Of a DNA stretch of 64,000 bases, positions 44,352 through 53,347 are shown piece after piece. The notes below the pieces were generated by a model that was not told the origin of the DNA, did no database searches, and saw nothing but the letters and a program-made list of their open reading frames with translations. Source of the DNA: Thiofaba sp049322715 (GTDB taxonomy: Bacteria; Pseudomonadota; Gammaproteobacteria; Halothiobacillales; Halothiobacillaceae). A program made the position numbers and the translations under genes. Position 1 is the first letter of the stretch. The number at the start of each line of letters is the position of its first letter. Where the stretch lies: the NCBI GenBank assembly GCA_049322715.1, contig JBMOQP010000010.1, forward strand, positions 62,001 to 126,000, read 5' to 3'.

Positions 44352-45040
44352 TTTTGGGAGTCTAACATCGTTTTCTTTTCACCCTCAACTTGCGGCCCCA
44401 CCCCCAGGACCGGCGCGAGCACGGCCCATACGTTCTCCAGCACTTGCCGGTGTCCATCCGCGTTCGGGTGCACGCCATCCTGCTGGTTGAACCGCGGGTG
44501 GCCGGCCACTCCGTCCAGCAGGAAGGGGATCGTCACGATCTCCCGCCCCAGTTCGGCATAGATGGCGGCAAACTGGCTCGTGTAGATCGAGCCGTAGTTG
44601 GGCGGAAGGCGCATGCCGGCGAGGATGGGAAGGGCGCCCGCGGCATCCACCTGGTCACGCATGGCGTGCAGATTGGCGCGCAGCGCCTCGAGCGACAGGC
44701 CGCGCAAGCCATCGTTGGCGCCGAGCTCGATCACCACCCAGCGCGGCCGGTGCCGCTCGAGCAGGCTGGGCAGCCGCGCGCGCCCCGACGAGCTGGTCTC
44801 CCCGCTGATGCTGGCATTGACCACGCGCACGTCCAGCCCCCCATCGTGCAGGCGCTTCTGCAGCAGGCTAGGCCAGGCCTGCTCCCGGCCCACCCCATAA
44901 CCCGCGCTCAGGCTGTCGCCGACGATCAGCAGCACGTTGGCTGCCCGGGCGGCTGGATGGCCTGCCACGAGCGTGATACACAGAACCGCCAGCGCCATCC
45001 ATGATCTATGGAAAAGGGAACCGACCAAGAAACGTCTCAT
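44348..45040 (-). CDS. tesA: Multifunctional acyl-CoA thioesterase I / arylesterase
   Basis: The 230-residue SGNH hydrolase has a signal peptide (ALAVLCITLVAGHPAARA), block I LLIVGDSLSAGYGV with nucleophile Ser, ASISGETSSSGRARLPSLL, ELGANDGLRGL and the block V DGVHPNADGH. It is a periplasmic thioesterase/lysophospholipase. GGAGGAG precedes the ATG at 45040, which shares CATG with the divergent ybbA start. The C-terminal residues after APVLG extend into what looks like the atp leader, and the stop overlaps the atpZ-like ATG. Confidence 0.92.
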   Translation of the reverse strand: MRRFLVGSLFHRSWMALAVLCITLVAGHPAARAANVLLIVGDSLSAGYGVGREQAWPSLLQKRLHDGGLDVRVVNASISGETSSSGRARLPSLLERHRPRWVVIELGANDGLRGLSLEALRANLHAMRDQVDAAGALPILAGMRLPPNYGSIYTSQFAAIYAELGREIVTIPFLLDGVAGHPRFNQQDGVHPNADGHRQVLENVWAVLAPVLGVGPQVEGEKKTMLDSQK

Positions 45041-45710
45041 GCAAGCACTCCTCCACACCCGCGGTCTCGGCAAGACCGTATATACCGCCGACGGCCCGCT
45101 GCGCCTGCTTGAGGATATCAACATCGAGCTGCAGCGCGGCGAGCGCGTCGGTCTGGTCGGCGCCTCGGGCTCGGGCAAGACCACCCTGCTCAGCCTGCTC
45201 GCGGCGCTCGACGCCCCGACGGAAGGCGAGATCCTGCTCGACGGCCAGGCCCTCGGCCCGTTGTCCGAGGACGAGCGCACGACCCTGCGCGGGCGCATGA
45301 TCGGCTTCGTGTTCCAGTCCTTCATGCTCCTGCCTGGACTAACCGCGCAGGAAAACGTCGAGTTGCCATTGCGCCTGGCCGGGCATCCCACGCCATCAGC
45401 GCGCGCGCGCGATCTGCTCGGGACCGTCGGCCTCGCGCACCGCATGCATCACTACCCGGCCCAGCTGTCCGGCGGCGAGCAGCAGCGCGTGGCCATTGCC
45501 CGCGCCTTCGCCCTCGAGCCGCCGCTGCTGCTGGCCGACGAGCCGACCGGCAACCTCGACCAGGCCACCGGGGCACGCATCATAGACCTGTTGTTCGAAC
45601 TCAACCTCGAGCGCGGGGCGACCCTCCTGCTCGTCACGCATGATCCGGCCCTGGCCGGGCGCTGCGACCGCCTGCTGCGCCTTGACCAGGGACGGCTGGC
45701 CGCCTCATGA
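45039..45710 (+). CDS. ybbA: ABC transporter ATPase (YbbA/LolD type)
   Basis: The 223-residue ATPase has Walker A LVGASGSGKTTLLSLLAALD, signature LSGGEQQRVAIARAFAL and Walker B LLLADEPTGNLD. It belongs to the MacB/LolD/YbbA group and pairs with the FtsX-domain permease that overlaps its stop. The divergent position from tesA matches E. coli tesA-ybbAP. The substrate is unknown. No good ribosome site precedes its ATG. Confidence 0.9.
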   Translation: MQALLHTRGLGKTVYTADGPLRLLEDINIELQRGERVGLVGASGSGKTTLLSLLAALDAPTEGEILLDGQALGPLSEDERTTLRGRMIGFVFQSFMLLPGLTAQENVELPLRLAGHPTPSARARDLLGTVGLAHRMHHYPAQLSGGEQQRVAIARAFALEPPLLLADEPTGNLDQATGARIIDLLFELNLERGATLLLVTHDPALAGRCDRLLRLDQGRLAAS

Positions 45711-48175
45711 GGGAAGCGATGAACCGCGGGGTGATGTGGTACGCGCGCCGCCAGCGCCAGAGGGCCTTCGGGATGGTCATGGCGCTGGCGATCGGCGTCG
45801 CCGCGCTGGTGGCGGTCAGCACCTTTGCCGAACGCCTGTCCGGCGCACTGAAGCACGGCGCGGCCGAGGCCCTCGGCGGCGATCTCGTGCTGGTCGCCGA
45901 CCGCGCGATCCCTCCCCGCTTCCGCGCCGAAGCCGATCGCCTCGGCCTGCGCAGCGCCTCGACCACAAGCTTTCCGAGCATGATCCTGGCCGCCGAGCGG
46001 ACACGCCTGGTCGAGATCAAGGCGGTCAGTCCCGAGTACCCACTGCTCGGTGAACTGCGCGTGAACGGGGCCACAGCCAGCGCACCTGCCGCCGGCCGGG
46101 CCTGGCTTGAACCGGATGCCCTTGCCGCGCTCGGCCTCGCCAGCGGCGAGGTCTTCACCCTCGGCCAACTCACCCTTCATGCGGCCGGCCGGCTGGACCG
46201 CGAGCCGGACCGCGCCCCCAGCGTGTTCGCCATCGGGCCGCGGGTGATGATCGCCGAGGCCGACCTCGCCTCGAGCGGCCTGCTCGGCTTCGGCAGCCGC
46301 ATGACCTACCGCCTGCACCTGGCCGGCGAGGCCGCCGCGCTGAAGGACTTTGCCGATTACGCGCGGCGCCACCCCGAGCGCGGCCGGCGCCTCGAGGGAC
46401 TGGACGAGACCCGCCCGGAACTGCGCGAGGCGCTGAACCGCGCGGAGGGTCTGCTGCGTGTCAGCGGCCTGCTCGCCCTGCTGTTGGCGGGACTCGCGGT
46501 CGGCATCGGCATGCAGGACCGCCTGCGCGCCCAGCTCGATGCCGCCGCCGCCTTGCGCGCCCTCGGTGCCCCGGCCCGCTTCATCGCAACCTCAGCCCTG
46601 CTCGCCCTGTTGCCCACCGCCGCGCTCGGCAGTCTGATCGGCGTCCTCCTCGGTTACGCCATCCAGCCGCTCCTGCCCCTGCTGCTGCGGGGCGTGATAC
46701 CCGCCGACCTGCCCCCGCCCGGCCCCATGCCCGCCCTGCTCGGCCTGCTGGCCGGACCGGTCATCACACTCGCCTTCGCCCTGCCCGCCGTGCTGCGCCT
46801 GCGCTCCACCCCGGTGCTGCGCATCCTGCGTCGCCATCTGGAGCCGCCCGCCTGGGGCCCCGCCGGCTGGAGCGCCCTGGCCGCCGGCATCACCCTGCTT
46901 GGGGCTCTGGTCGCCGTCATCGCCGGCCCCACCCGCCTCACCGCCGCGGTCCTCGGCGGGACGCTTGCTCTGGGCCTCGTGCTGCTGCTCCTCGCCAGCC
47001 TGCCCATCCTGCTCGCCCGGCGACGCTGGCTGCCCGCGGGCTCCGCCGTCCTCGGCCGACTGGCCCAGCCCGGCAGCCGCGCCCATCTCACCCTTGCCAC
47101 CCTCGGCCTCGGCCTGATGGCCCTCACCCTCGCCTTCAGCCTGCGCACTGACCTGCTTGAAGGCTGGTCGGCGCGCCTGCCGGCGGATGCCCCGAACCGC
47201 TTCGTCATCAACCTGCTGGAGGAGCAGAAGGAGCCTTTCGCCAGCCTGCTGGCCGAGGCCGGCCTGCCCGCACCCGTGCTCAGACCGATGATCCGCGGTC
47301 GCCTGCTCGGCATCGACGGCCAGCCGGTCAGCGAGCGCCCGCTTGCGGAGGGACGGGCGCGCGCCCTCGCCGAGCGTGAGTTCAACCTGTCGATGGCCGA
47401 GGGCCACCCTGCCGACAACCGCATCATCGCCGGGCGCCACTGGCGCGCCGACGAGGCCGGCCAGCGCTGGCTATCGGTGGAGGAGGGCATTGCCAAGCGC
47501 CTCGGCATCGGACTTGGCAGCATGCTGGACTTCGAAATTGCCGGCGAGCGCTGGCAAGGCACCGTGCTCAACCTGCGCCAGGTGCGCTGGGACAGCTTCA
47601 ACGTCAACTTCTTCGTCTCCGCCCCGCCCGGCACGCTGGACGGCTACCCGGCCACCTGGATCACCAGCTTCCACCTGCCGGACGACAAGGCCGGGCTCGC
47701 GGACCGGCTGGTGGCGGCGCTGCCAAACATCACCATCATCGACATCCGCGCCGCGCTGGCCCAGGTGCGCGAGGTGCTGGTACGCATCGAGGCCGCGGTG
47801 GGTCTGGTGCTCGGCTTTGTACTGATCAGCGCCTGGCTGGTGCTGTGGAACGCCGCTGCCGGCACCGCCCGCACCCGCCGCCGCGAAACCGCCCTGCTGC
47901 GCACCCTCGGCGCCTCACGCAGCTGGCTGCGCCGCCAGCTGGTGGGCGAGTACGCCCTCCTCGGCCTGCTCGCGGGGTTGCTCGCCGCACTGGCCGCCAC
48001 CCTCGTCAGCGCGGTTCTCGGCCGCCTGATCCTGGAGGAATGGCTGCCGGTCTCGCCCCTGCCATGGCTCGTCACACCGATGCTCGGCGCCGCCCTCAGC
48101 GCGGTGGCCGGCTGGCTGAGCCTGCGCGGCACGCTGGACACCCCGCCCGCGCTGGTGCTGCGCGAGCCGGATTGA
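45707..48175 (+). CDS. ybbP: FtsX-domain ABC permease (YbbP-like)
   Basis: The 822-residue permease has an N-terminal transmembrane helix (FGMVMALAIGVAALVAVSTFA), a large periplasmic domain, and two FtsX domains with paired helices including GLLALLLAGLAVGIGMQDRL and the C-terminal RTRRRETALLRTLGASRSWL. It is similar in size to E. coli YbbP (804). It should export or extract a lipid-like substrate with YbbA. Start overlaps the ybbA stop (ATGA). Confidence 0.9.
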   Translation: MREAMNRGVMWYARRQRQRAFGMVMALAIGVAALVAVSTFAERLSGALKHGAAEALGGDLVLVADRAIPPRFRAEADRLGLRSASTTSFPSMILAAERTRLVEIKAVSPEYPLLGELRVNGATASAPAAGRAWLEPDALAALGLASGEVFTLGQLTLHAAGRLDREPDRAPSVFAIGPRVMIAEADLASSGLLGFGSRMTYRLHLAGEAAALKDFADYARRHPERGRRLEGLDETRPELREALNRAEGLLRVSGLLALLLAGLAVGIGMQDRLRAQLDAAAALRALGAPARFIATSALLALLPTAALGSLIGVLLGYAIQPLLPLLLRGVIPADLPPPGPMPALLGLLAGPVITLAFALPAVLRLRSTPVLRILRRHLEPPAWGPAGWSALAAGITLLGALVAVIAGPTRLTAAVLGGTLALGLVLLLLASLPILLARRRWLPAGSAVLGRLAQPGSRAHLTLATLGLGLMALTLAFSLRTDLLEGWSARLPADAPNRFVINLLEEQKEPFASLLAEAGLPAPVLRPMIRGRLLGIDGQPVSERPLAEGRARALAEREFNLSMAEGHPADNRIIAGRHWRADEAGQRWLSVEEGIAKRLGIGLGSMLDFEIAGERWQGTVLNLRQVRWDSFNVNFFVSAPPGTLDGYPATWITSFHLPDDKAGLADRLVAALPNITIIDIRAALAQVREVLVRIEAAVGLVLGFVLISAWLVLWNAAAGTARTRRRETALLRTLGASRSWLRRQLVGEYALLGLLAGLLAALAATLVSAVLGRLILEEWLPVSPLPWLVTPMLGAALSAVAGWLSLRGTLDTPPALVLREPD

Positions 48176-48241
48176 AGTCGGACCGGTCAGGAACCAGCAA
48201 GACCATTTTCGTGGGCGACGCCTGCAGCGGCGATGCTCCGG

Positions 48242-49999
48242 TCAGTCGCCCCGCTCCCGGTCCTCCCAGGACATGCCACGCGCTGGGGTCGCCGCGGCCG
48301 CCAGGGTGGTGCCCTCGTCCAGGATCGCCTCGAGCGGTCGCGGCATGTCGATCCAGTAGCCCTGGGCATGGTCCACGCCCATCTCGGCCAGCATGCCGAA
48401 GATCGACTCGTTCTCGACGAATTCCGCGACCGTCTCCATTCCGAGCGACTGCCCCACCTGGTTGATCGCCCGCACCAGGGCGGCATTGTGCGGATTGCGG
48501 TCCATGTCGCGCACGAAGGCCCCGTCGATCTTCAGGGCGTCGACATGCATGTCCCGCAGGTAGGCGAAGGACGAGAGTCCGCTGCCGAAATCATCCAGCA
48601 CGAAGCGGCAGCCCAGCGCGCGCAGCGACTCGATGAACACCGCCGCATTGCCGAGATTGGTCACCATGGCGGTCTCGGTGATCTCGAAATGGATCCGCTC
48701 CGGCGCGATCCCGCTGCCCCTGACCAGCGCCATGACGCGATCGAGAAAGCCCTGGTCGGAGAGCGACTGGGCGGAGAGGTTGAGGGCAAGGTTCAGCGCG
48801 GGCAGGCCATCGCCCCCGCTCTCCTCCCACCGGCGCACCATGGCCAGGCAGTGCTCGATGATCCAGGCATCCAGGTCGACCATCAGTCCGTAACGTTCCG
48901 CGGCGGGGATGAACTCGCCCGGCATGGCCAGCCGTCCGTCCGGGCAGCGCATGCGCACCAGCACCTCGTAGTGGCGGGGCCCCGCCCCCTTCAAGGCCCG
49001 GATCTCCTGGCCGTAGAGCACGAAGGCGCTCTCGTCCAGCCCCCAGCGCAGGCGGTGGACCCAGGCCATCTGCTCGCGCCGGCGCCTGGCCGACTGGTCA
49101 TGGGGATCATGGATGTGCAGCTGGTTGCGGCCGATCTCCTTGGCGGCATAGCAGGCGCTGTCCACCCCGCTCATAACCTCGACGACCGTCCCGCAGCCCG
49201 GGTTCAGCTCGGTCACCCCGGCCGTCACGCTGACATCAAAGACCTTGCCATCCCAGCGGAAACGATGGCCGACGATGCATGCCTGCAACCCGCGCACGAT
49301 CGCCACCCCCTCATCCAGGGGACAGTCGAGCAGGAGGAGGCCGAACTCGTCCCCGCCGAAGTGGGCGAACACATGCCGGTGCCCGATACCGTCGCGCAGG
49401 ATCCCGGCAACCTCGCTGATCAGCGCATCCCCCCCCTCATGGCCGCACAGGTCGTTGATGATCCGCAGGCGATCCACGTCGAGGAAGCACAGGGTGTGGC
49501 GCCCCTCCTCCATGCCTACCAGGATGTCGGCCAGACGGTGCTCGAACTGCGGGCGGTCGAGGGGCGGCTGCCCCCCTTCGTCATCCGGGCACCACTTCTC
49601 CGGCAACGAGGCGATATCGCCATCGTCCTCGGGAGCGGCACGCATCTCCCTGATCCGCTGGGGCAGCATCCAGGCCCGCTCCTTGCTGACGAAGGCGCAA
49701 CCGGGGGCGGATACCACATCCTTCACGGCGCCATCGAGATCCTGCGCGGAAAACACGATGAACGGCACCTCCGGCGCCACGGCGCGCACCCGGGCGTGGA
49801 CCTGCGCCACATCCAGCGTGGGCAACCGATGATCGCAGACGACGATGTCCGGCCTTCCCCGGCGCAGACAGGCATCGATCTCCTCCACGCTGGTCGCGTA
49901 GTGGATGGCCGGCTTAATCCCCGCGGCACGCAGAAGCTCGGACAGCAGGATGCGGTCATCCTCGAAATTCTCGATATGCAGCAGGCACAGTTGCGACAT
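48242..49999 (-). CDS. REC-GGDEF-EAL response regulator
   Basis: The 585-residue protein has an N-terminal REC domain (IVVCDHRLPTLD with the phospho-Asp), a GGDEF domain with intact HFGGDEFGLLLLD and an EAL domain whose signature is YEVLVRM, keeping the catalytic Glu, with LNLSAQSL, FEITETAMVTN and VLDDFGSGLSSFAYLRDM. It can both make and degrade c-di-GMP. Lying 16 bp after cheB at the end of the chemosensory operon, it is probably an output of CheA or the NarX-like kinase. The start MSQLCLLHIENFEDD is chosen over a longer frame overlapping cheB. Confidence 0.9.
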   Translation of the reverse strand: MSQLCLLHIENFEDDRILLSELLRAAGIKPAIHYATSVEEIDACLRRGRPDIVVCDHRLPTLDVAQVHARVRAVAPEVPFIVFSAQDLDGAVKDVVSAPGCAFVSKERAWMLPQRIREMRAAPEDDGDIASLPEKWCPDDEGGQPPLDRPQFEHRLADILVGMEEGRHTLCFLDVDRLRIINDLCGHEGGDALISEVAGILRDGIGHRHVFAHFGGDEFGLLLLDCPLDEGVAIVRGLQACIVGHRFRWDGKVFDVSVTAGVTELNPGCGTVVEVMSGVDSACYAAKEIGRNQLHIHDPHDQSARRRREQMAWVHRLRWGLDESAFVLYGQEIRALKGAGPRHYEVLVRMRCPDGRLAMPGEFIPAAERYGLMVDLDAWIIEHCLAMVRRWEESGGDGLPALNLALNLSAQSLSDQGFLDRVMALVRGSGIAPERIHFEITETAMVTNLGNAAVFIESLRALGCRFVLDDFGSGLSSFAYLRDMHVDALKIDGAFVRDMDRNPHNAALVRAINQVGQSLGMETVAEFVENESIFGMLAEMGVDHAQGYWIDMPRPLEAILDEGTTLAAAATPARGMSWEDRERGD

Positions 50000-50015
50000 C
50001 TTCCTTATCCTCCCC

Positions 50016-51089
50016 TCAGCGGCGCGCCTGTTGCAGGGCCGCCGGGATGTCGTACAGGGGCACGACATGGCAGGCCGCGTCGCGACGGATCGCCTCCCGG
50101 GGCATGCCGAACACCACGCAGGTTTCCTCGCTCTCGGCGAAAGTGACGGCCCCGGCCTGGCGCATCTCCAGCAGGCCCTGGGCACCGTCGTCCCCCATGC
50201 CGGTCATCAGCACGCCGGTGGCCTGCGGTCCCGCGACCCGGGCCACGGAGCCGAACAGCACGTCCACCGAAGGCTTGTGGCGGCGCACCGGCGGGCCATC
50301 GAAGACCTCCACCGTGTAGCCCCGGCTGTAGCGCTTGAGACGCATGTGCCGCCCGCCCGGGGCCAGCAGGGCACGCCCCGGGCGCACCTCGTCGCCGTCG
50401 CGCGCCTCGAGGACCTCGAGCGCGCTGATGGTGTTGAGGCGTCCGGCGAAGGCCGCGGTGAACTTCTCCGGCATGTGCTGGACAATGACGATGCCGGGCG
50501 TGGAGGCGGGCAGGCGGGTGAGGACGGCCTCCAGGGCCTGCGTCCCCCCGGTCGACGCCCCCAGGGCGATGACATGCTGGGCGCCGGCAGGAACCGGTGC
50601 AGCCCCGGGGGTGACAGGCCTGACGGCCTTCTCTCCCGCGGGCGTGGCGACCTTTCCCGCCCCGGCCCCGGGGGCGCGGCGCAGCCTGGCATCGGCGGCT
50701 GCCTTCACCGTGCGCACCAGGTGCGCAGCCTCCTCGTGCAGGAAGCTCTTGAGGCCGATCTTCGGCTTGGTCACGATATCCACCGCCCCGGCCGAGAAGG
50801 CCTGCATGGTGGCCTCCGCGCCCTGCTCGGTGAGAGTGGAGCACATCACCACCGGCGTCGGACGCTCGGCCATGATCTGGCGCAGGAAGGTCAGGCCGTC
50901 CATGCGCGGCATCTCGATGTCCAGCACGATGACGTCCGGCCACTCCTGCTCCATGCGCTTCATGGCGAAGATGGGGTCGGAGGCCGTCCCGATGACGCGC
51001 AGGTCCGGGTCCTGGCCGAGCACCTCGGCCAGGACCTGGCGGATCACCGCCGAATCATCCACGATCAGAACCTTCTTCATGCTTCCCAT
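50016..51089 (-). CDS. cheB: Chemotaxis protein-glutamate methylesterase CheB
   Basis: The N-terminal REC domain (MKKVLIVDDSAVIRQVL, VIVLDIEMPRMDGL) precedes the methylesterase with catalytic Ser in LGASTGGTQALE, His in VQHMPEKFTAAFA and Asp in MTGMGDDGAQGL. It removes methyl groups from receptors for adaptation. An ATG three codons in (51080) is an alternative start. It is 6 bp after cheD. Confidence 0.96.
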   Translation of the reverse strand: MGSMKKVLIVDDSAVIRQVLAEVLGQDPDLRVIGTASDPIFAMKRMEQEWPDVIVLDIEMPRMDGLTFLRQIMAERPTPVVMCSTLTEQGAEATMQAFSAGAVDIVTKPKIGLKSFLHEEAAHLVRTVKAAADARLRRAPGAGAGKVATPAGEKAVRPVTPGAAPVPAGAQHVIALGASTGGTQALEAVLTRLPASTPGIVIVQHMPEKFTAAFAGRLNTISALEVLEARDGDEVRPGRALLAPGGRHMRLKRYSRGYTVEVFDGPPVRRHKPSVDVLFGSVARVAGPQATGVLMTGMGDDGAQGLLEMRQAGAVTFAESEETCVVFGMPREAIRRDAACHVVPLYDIPAALQQARR

Positions 51090-51095
51090 CCCGAC

Positions 51096-51584
51096 TCACG
51101 AGGCATCCACGAGGACGCTCTGCTCGATCACGCCGACCTTGCCAAGACGCAGGTCCAGCGTCACGTTGCGATAGATTTCACCGCCCACCCGGCGCTCGCC
51201 GATACGGAAGCCGCTCGCCGCAAGAGCCTTCTCGACGGCCTCGACATTGCGCCGGCCGATGTCGAGCGAGGCGCGCCGCTCGGCCGCCCCGAACATCACC
51301 CCGCCGCCATAGACCCCGACCTCATAACCGGCCGGCCAGGTGCCCAGCCGGCGCACGCGCTCCAGCAGCCAGGCCACCGCCCCGTCCGCGTAGCGCGGGT
51401 CGGGTTCAAGACCCCCTCCTCGGCCGGGGATGGCCTTGGGGTTGTGGGGCAGGACCACGTGGCACATACCCCCGACCGCGCGGGACGGATGCCAAAGCGT
51501 CACGGCCACGCATGACCCCAGCAGGGTGCGCAGGATGGCGTGCTTCCGCCCGAAGTAGATCTCGCCAGGCTTCAGGTAGAGCAT
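51096..51584 (-). CDS. cheD: Chemoreceptor glutamine deamidase CheD
   Basis: The 162-residue protein has YLKPGEIYFGRKHAILRTLLGSCVAV with the catalytic Cys, and GGMCHVVLPHN with the catalytic His. It deamidates receptor Gln residues and may modulate CheC-like phosphatases, none of which is seen here. Downstream of mcp1 and upstream of cheB. Confidence 0.93.
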   Translation of the reverse strand: MLYLKPGEIYFGRKHAILRTLLGSCVAVTLWHPSRAVGGMCHVVLPHNPKAIPGRGGGLEPDPRYADGAVAWLLERVRRLGTWPAGYEVGVYGGGVMFGAAERRASLDIGRRNVEAVEKALAASGFRIGERRVGGEIYRNVTLDLRLGKVGVIEQSVLVDAS

Positions 51585-51622
51585 GCCACACCCATGTTAC
51601 TCGCGCGTTGAGGTTGAGCCGG

Positions 51623-52619
51623 TCATGCGTCCCCCTTCTCGGACGCGAAGCTGGCGTTAGCCCACGGCTCGAAGTCGTCCTCGTGGGCATGGTGGTGGCG
51701 GAGGTCATGGCCGCGACCGTGGACCTGCGGCTTGAGGCGCGCCACCGCCCGGCGCGCGGAACCGTGGCCGTGCTCCGAACCGTGCGACTCGTCCAGCTTG
51801 AAGAACGCCATCGTCTGCTGCAGCTGAACCGCCTGCGCGCTCATCTCCTCCGCCGTCGCCGCCAGCTCCTCCGACGACGACGCGCTCTGCTGCGACACCT
51901 TGTCCAGCTGCTCCACCGCCACCGTCACCTGGCTCACCCCGGTCGACTGCTCCACCGAGGCCGCCGCGATCTCCTGCACCAGCTCCGCCGTGCGCTGGAT
52001 CGCCGGCACCACCTCGTTGATCAGCGTCCCGGCCCGCTCCGCCACCTTCACGCTGTTGCCCGCAAGGTCGGAGATCTCCTGCGCCGAGGTCTGGCTGCGC
52101 TCCGCCAGCTTGCGAACCTCGTCCGCCACCACCGCGAAGCCCTTGCCGTGCTCGCCGGCGCGCGCCGCCTCGATCGCGGCGTTCAGCGCCAGAAGGTTGG
52201 TCTTGTACGCAATGTCCTCGATGATGCTGATGCGGTCCGCGATCTGCTTCATCGCCGCCACGGTGTCGGTCACGGCGCTGCCGCCCTCGCTCGCCTGGCG
52301 CGAGGCGTCCGTCGCGATCCGGTCCGTCGCCTGCGCGTTCTCCGTGTTCTGGCTGATCGAGGCGCTCATCTGCTCCAGCGACGCGCTCGTCTCTTCCACG
52401 CTCGCCGCCTGCTCGCTCGCGCCCTGGCTCAGGCTCTGCGCCGTGTCGCTCACCTGGCCCGCCGCCCCAGTCAGGGCCTCCGCCGCGCTGTTCACCTCGC
52501 CAATCACCTGCTTCAGGCGTTCCACCATCGCCGCCTGCGCCGCGATCAGCTGTCCCACCTCGTCGCGCGAGTTCGACTCGATCCGCACCGTAAGATCACC
52601 CTCCGCAAGACGGTGGGTC
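51623..52619 (-). repeat. 997-bp near-identical segment, copy 1 (MCP1 signalling domain)
   Basis: Constant offset of 5051 bp to 56674-57670 with no indels. The only difference I found is T at 51630 versus G at 56681 (Asp/Ala, second-last codon). Identity starts in HAMP and ends at the stop codon. Confidence 0.9.
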
Positions 52620-53275
52620 GCCTCCAGGGCGCGCTTCAGGGGGCGGGTGATGCCCAGGGTGACCCAGGCGATGATGACTAGGCCCAGCACCAGCGCCACG
52701 AGGGCCATGACCAGGCTGAGGCCCAGGATCCGGTCGCTGCTCGCCTGGACATCGGACCGGGTGCGCACCAGGTCCTCCTGCAGGGCGCTGCGCATGCCCA
52801 TGAGCTGTTCACGGATCTTGCGCCAGGCGGGCGTCTCCTGCCCGTTCAGGATGCCCTTGGCCCCTTCGAGGTCATTGGCCTGAACCCGCTCCAGCACCGC
52901 GGCCTGCAGCGGCCTCTGCGCGCTTCGCAGCTCCTCGAGGCGGGCAACCTGCTCCGCCACCTCGCCCGTCGCGATGGCCTTGGTCGCCCGCAGCGCGGTC
53001 TCGAAACCGTCCGAGGCACTCTTGAAGTTCTCATGGGCCGTCTTGTTGCCCGGGTTGAGGATGATGTTGCGCATGGCCTGCCCCACCTGCAGCCCCTGGG
53101 CATACATCTCGGTCACCGACTGGAACAGCGCCTGGTCATGATCGAGGAAGTCCGTGAACTGGCCGCGCATGTTGTGCAGGCCATACAGTGCCGTGGCGAT
53201 GGCGGCGATGAACAGGGCGAACACGACGCCCATGGAAAGGAACAGGCGGCCGCCAATGGATCTCAACAGGTTCAC
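51623..53275 (-). CDS. Methyl-accepting chemotaxis protein (MCP1)
   Basis: The 550-residue receptor has an N-terminal transmembrane helix (LFLSMGVVFALFIAAIATAL), a periplasmic four-helix-bundle sensor (about 35-185), a second transmembrane segment (LVMALVALVLGLVIIAWVTL), HAMP and the signalling hairpin with IEDIAYKTNLLALNAAIEAA. The C-terminal tail is His-rich (HGSEHGHGS, HHHAHEDD) and ends WANASFASEKGDA. From HAMP to stop the DNA is nearly identical to MCP2 (51623-52619 with 56674-57670). No clear CheR/CheB pentapeptide is visible. Confidence 0.95.
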   Translation of the reverse strand: MNLLRSIGGRLFLSMGVVFALFIAAIATALYGLHNMRGQFTDFLDHDQALFQSVTEMYAQGLQVGQAMRNIILNPGNKTAHENFKSASDGFETALRATKAIATGEVAEQVARLEELRSAQRPLQAAVLERVQANDLEGAKGILNGQETPAWRKIREQLMGMRSALQEDLVRTRSDVQASSDRILGLSLVMALVALVLGLVIIAWVTLGITRPLKRALEATHRLAEGDLTVRIESNSRDEVGQLIAAQAAMVERLKQVIGEVNSAAEALTGAAGQVSDTAQSLSQGASEQAASVEETSASLEQMSASISQNTENAQATDRIATDASRQASEGGSAVTDTVAAMKQIADRISIIEDIAYKTNLLALNAAIEAARAGEHGKGFAVVADEVRKLAERSQTSAQEISDLAGNSVKVAERAGTLINEVVPAIQRTAELVQEIAAASVEQSTGVSQVTVAVEQLDKVSQQSASSSEELAATAEEMSAQAVQLQQTMAFFKLDESHGSEHGHGSARRAVARLKPQVHGRGHDLRHHHAHEDDFEPWANASFASEKGDA

Positions 53276-53347
53276 GGTTTTCCTCTTTCTAGTTCTTGTG
53301 ACGTGTGCGGGAAGGCGTCGGACGACGCTGCATACCGATCCATGGGA

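Noticed and set aside
48242..49999. Inactive EAL domain because the motif reads EVL
   Set aside because: The catalytic Glu and downstream DDFGSG motif are kept, so activity cannot be excluded.
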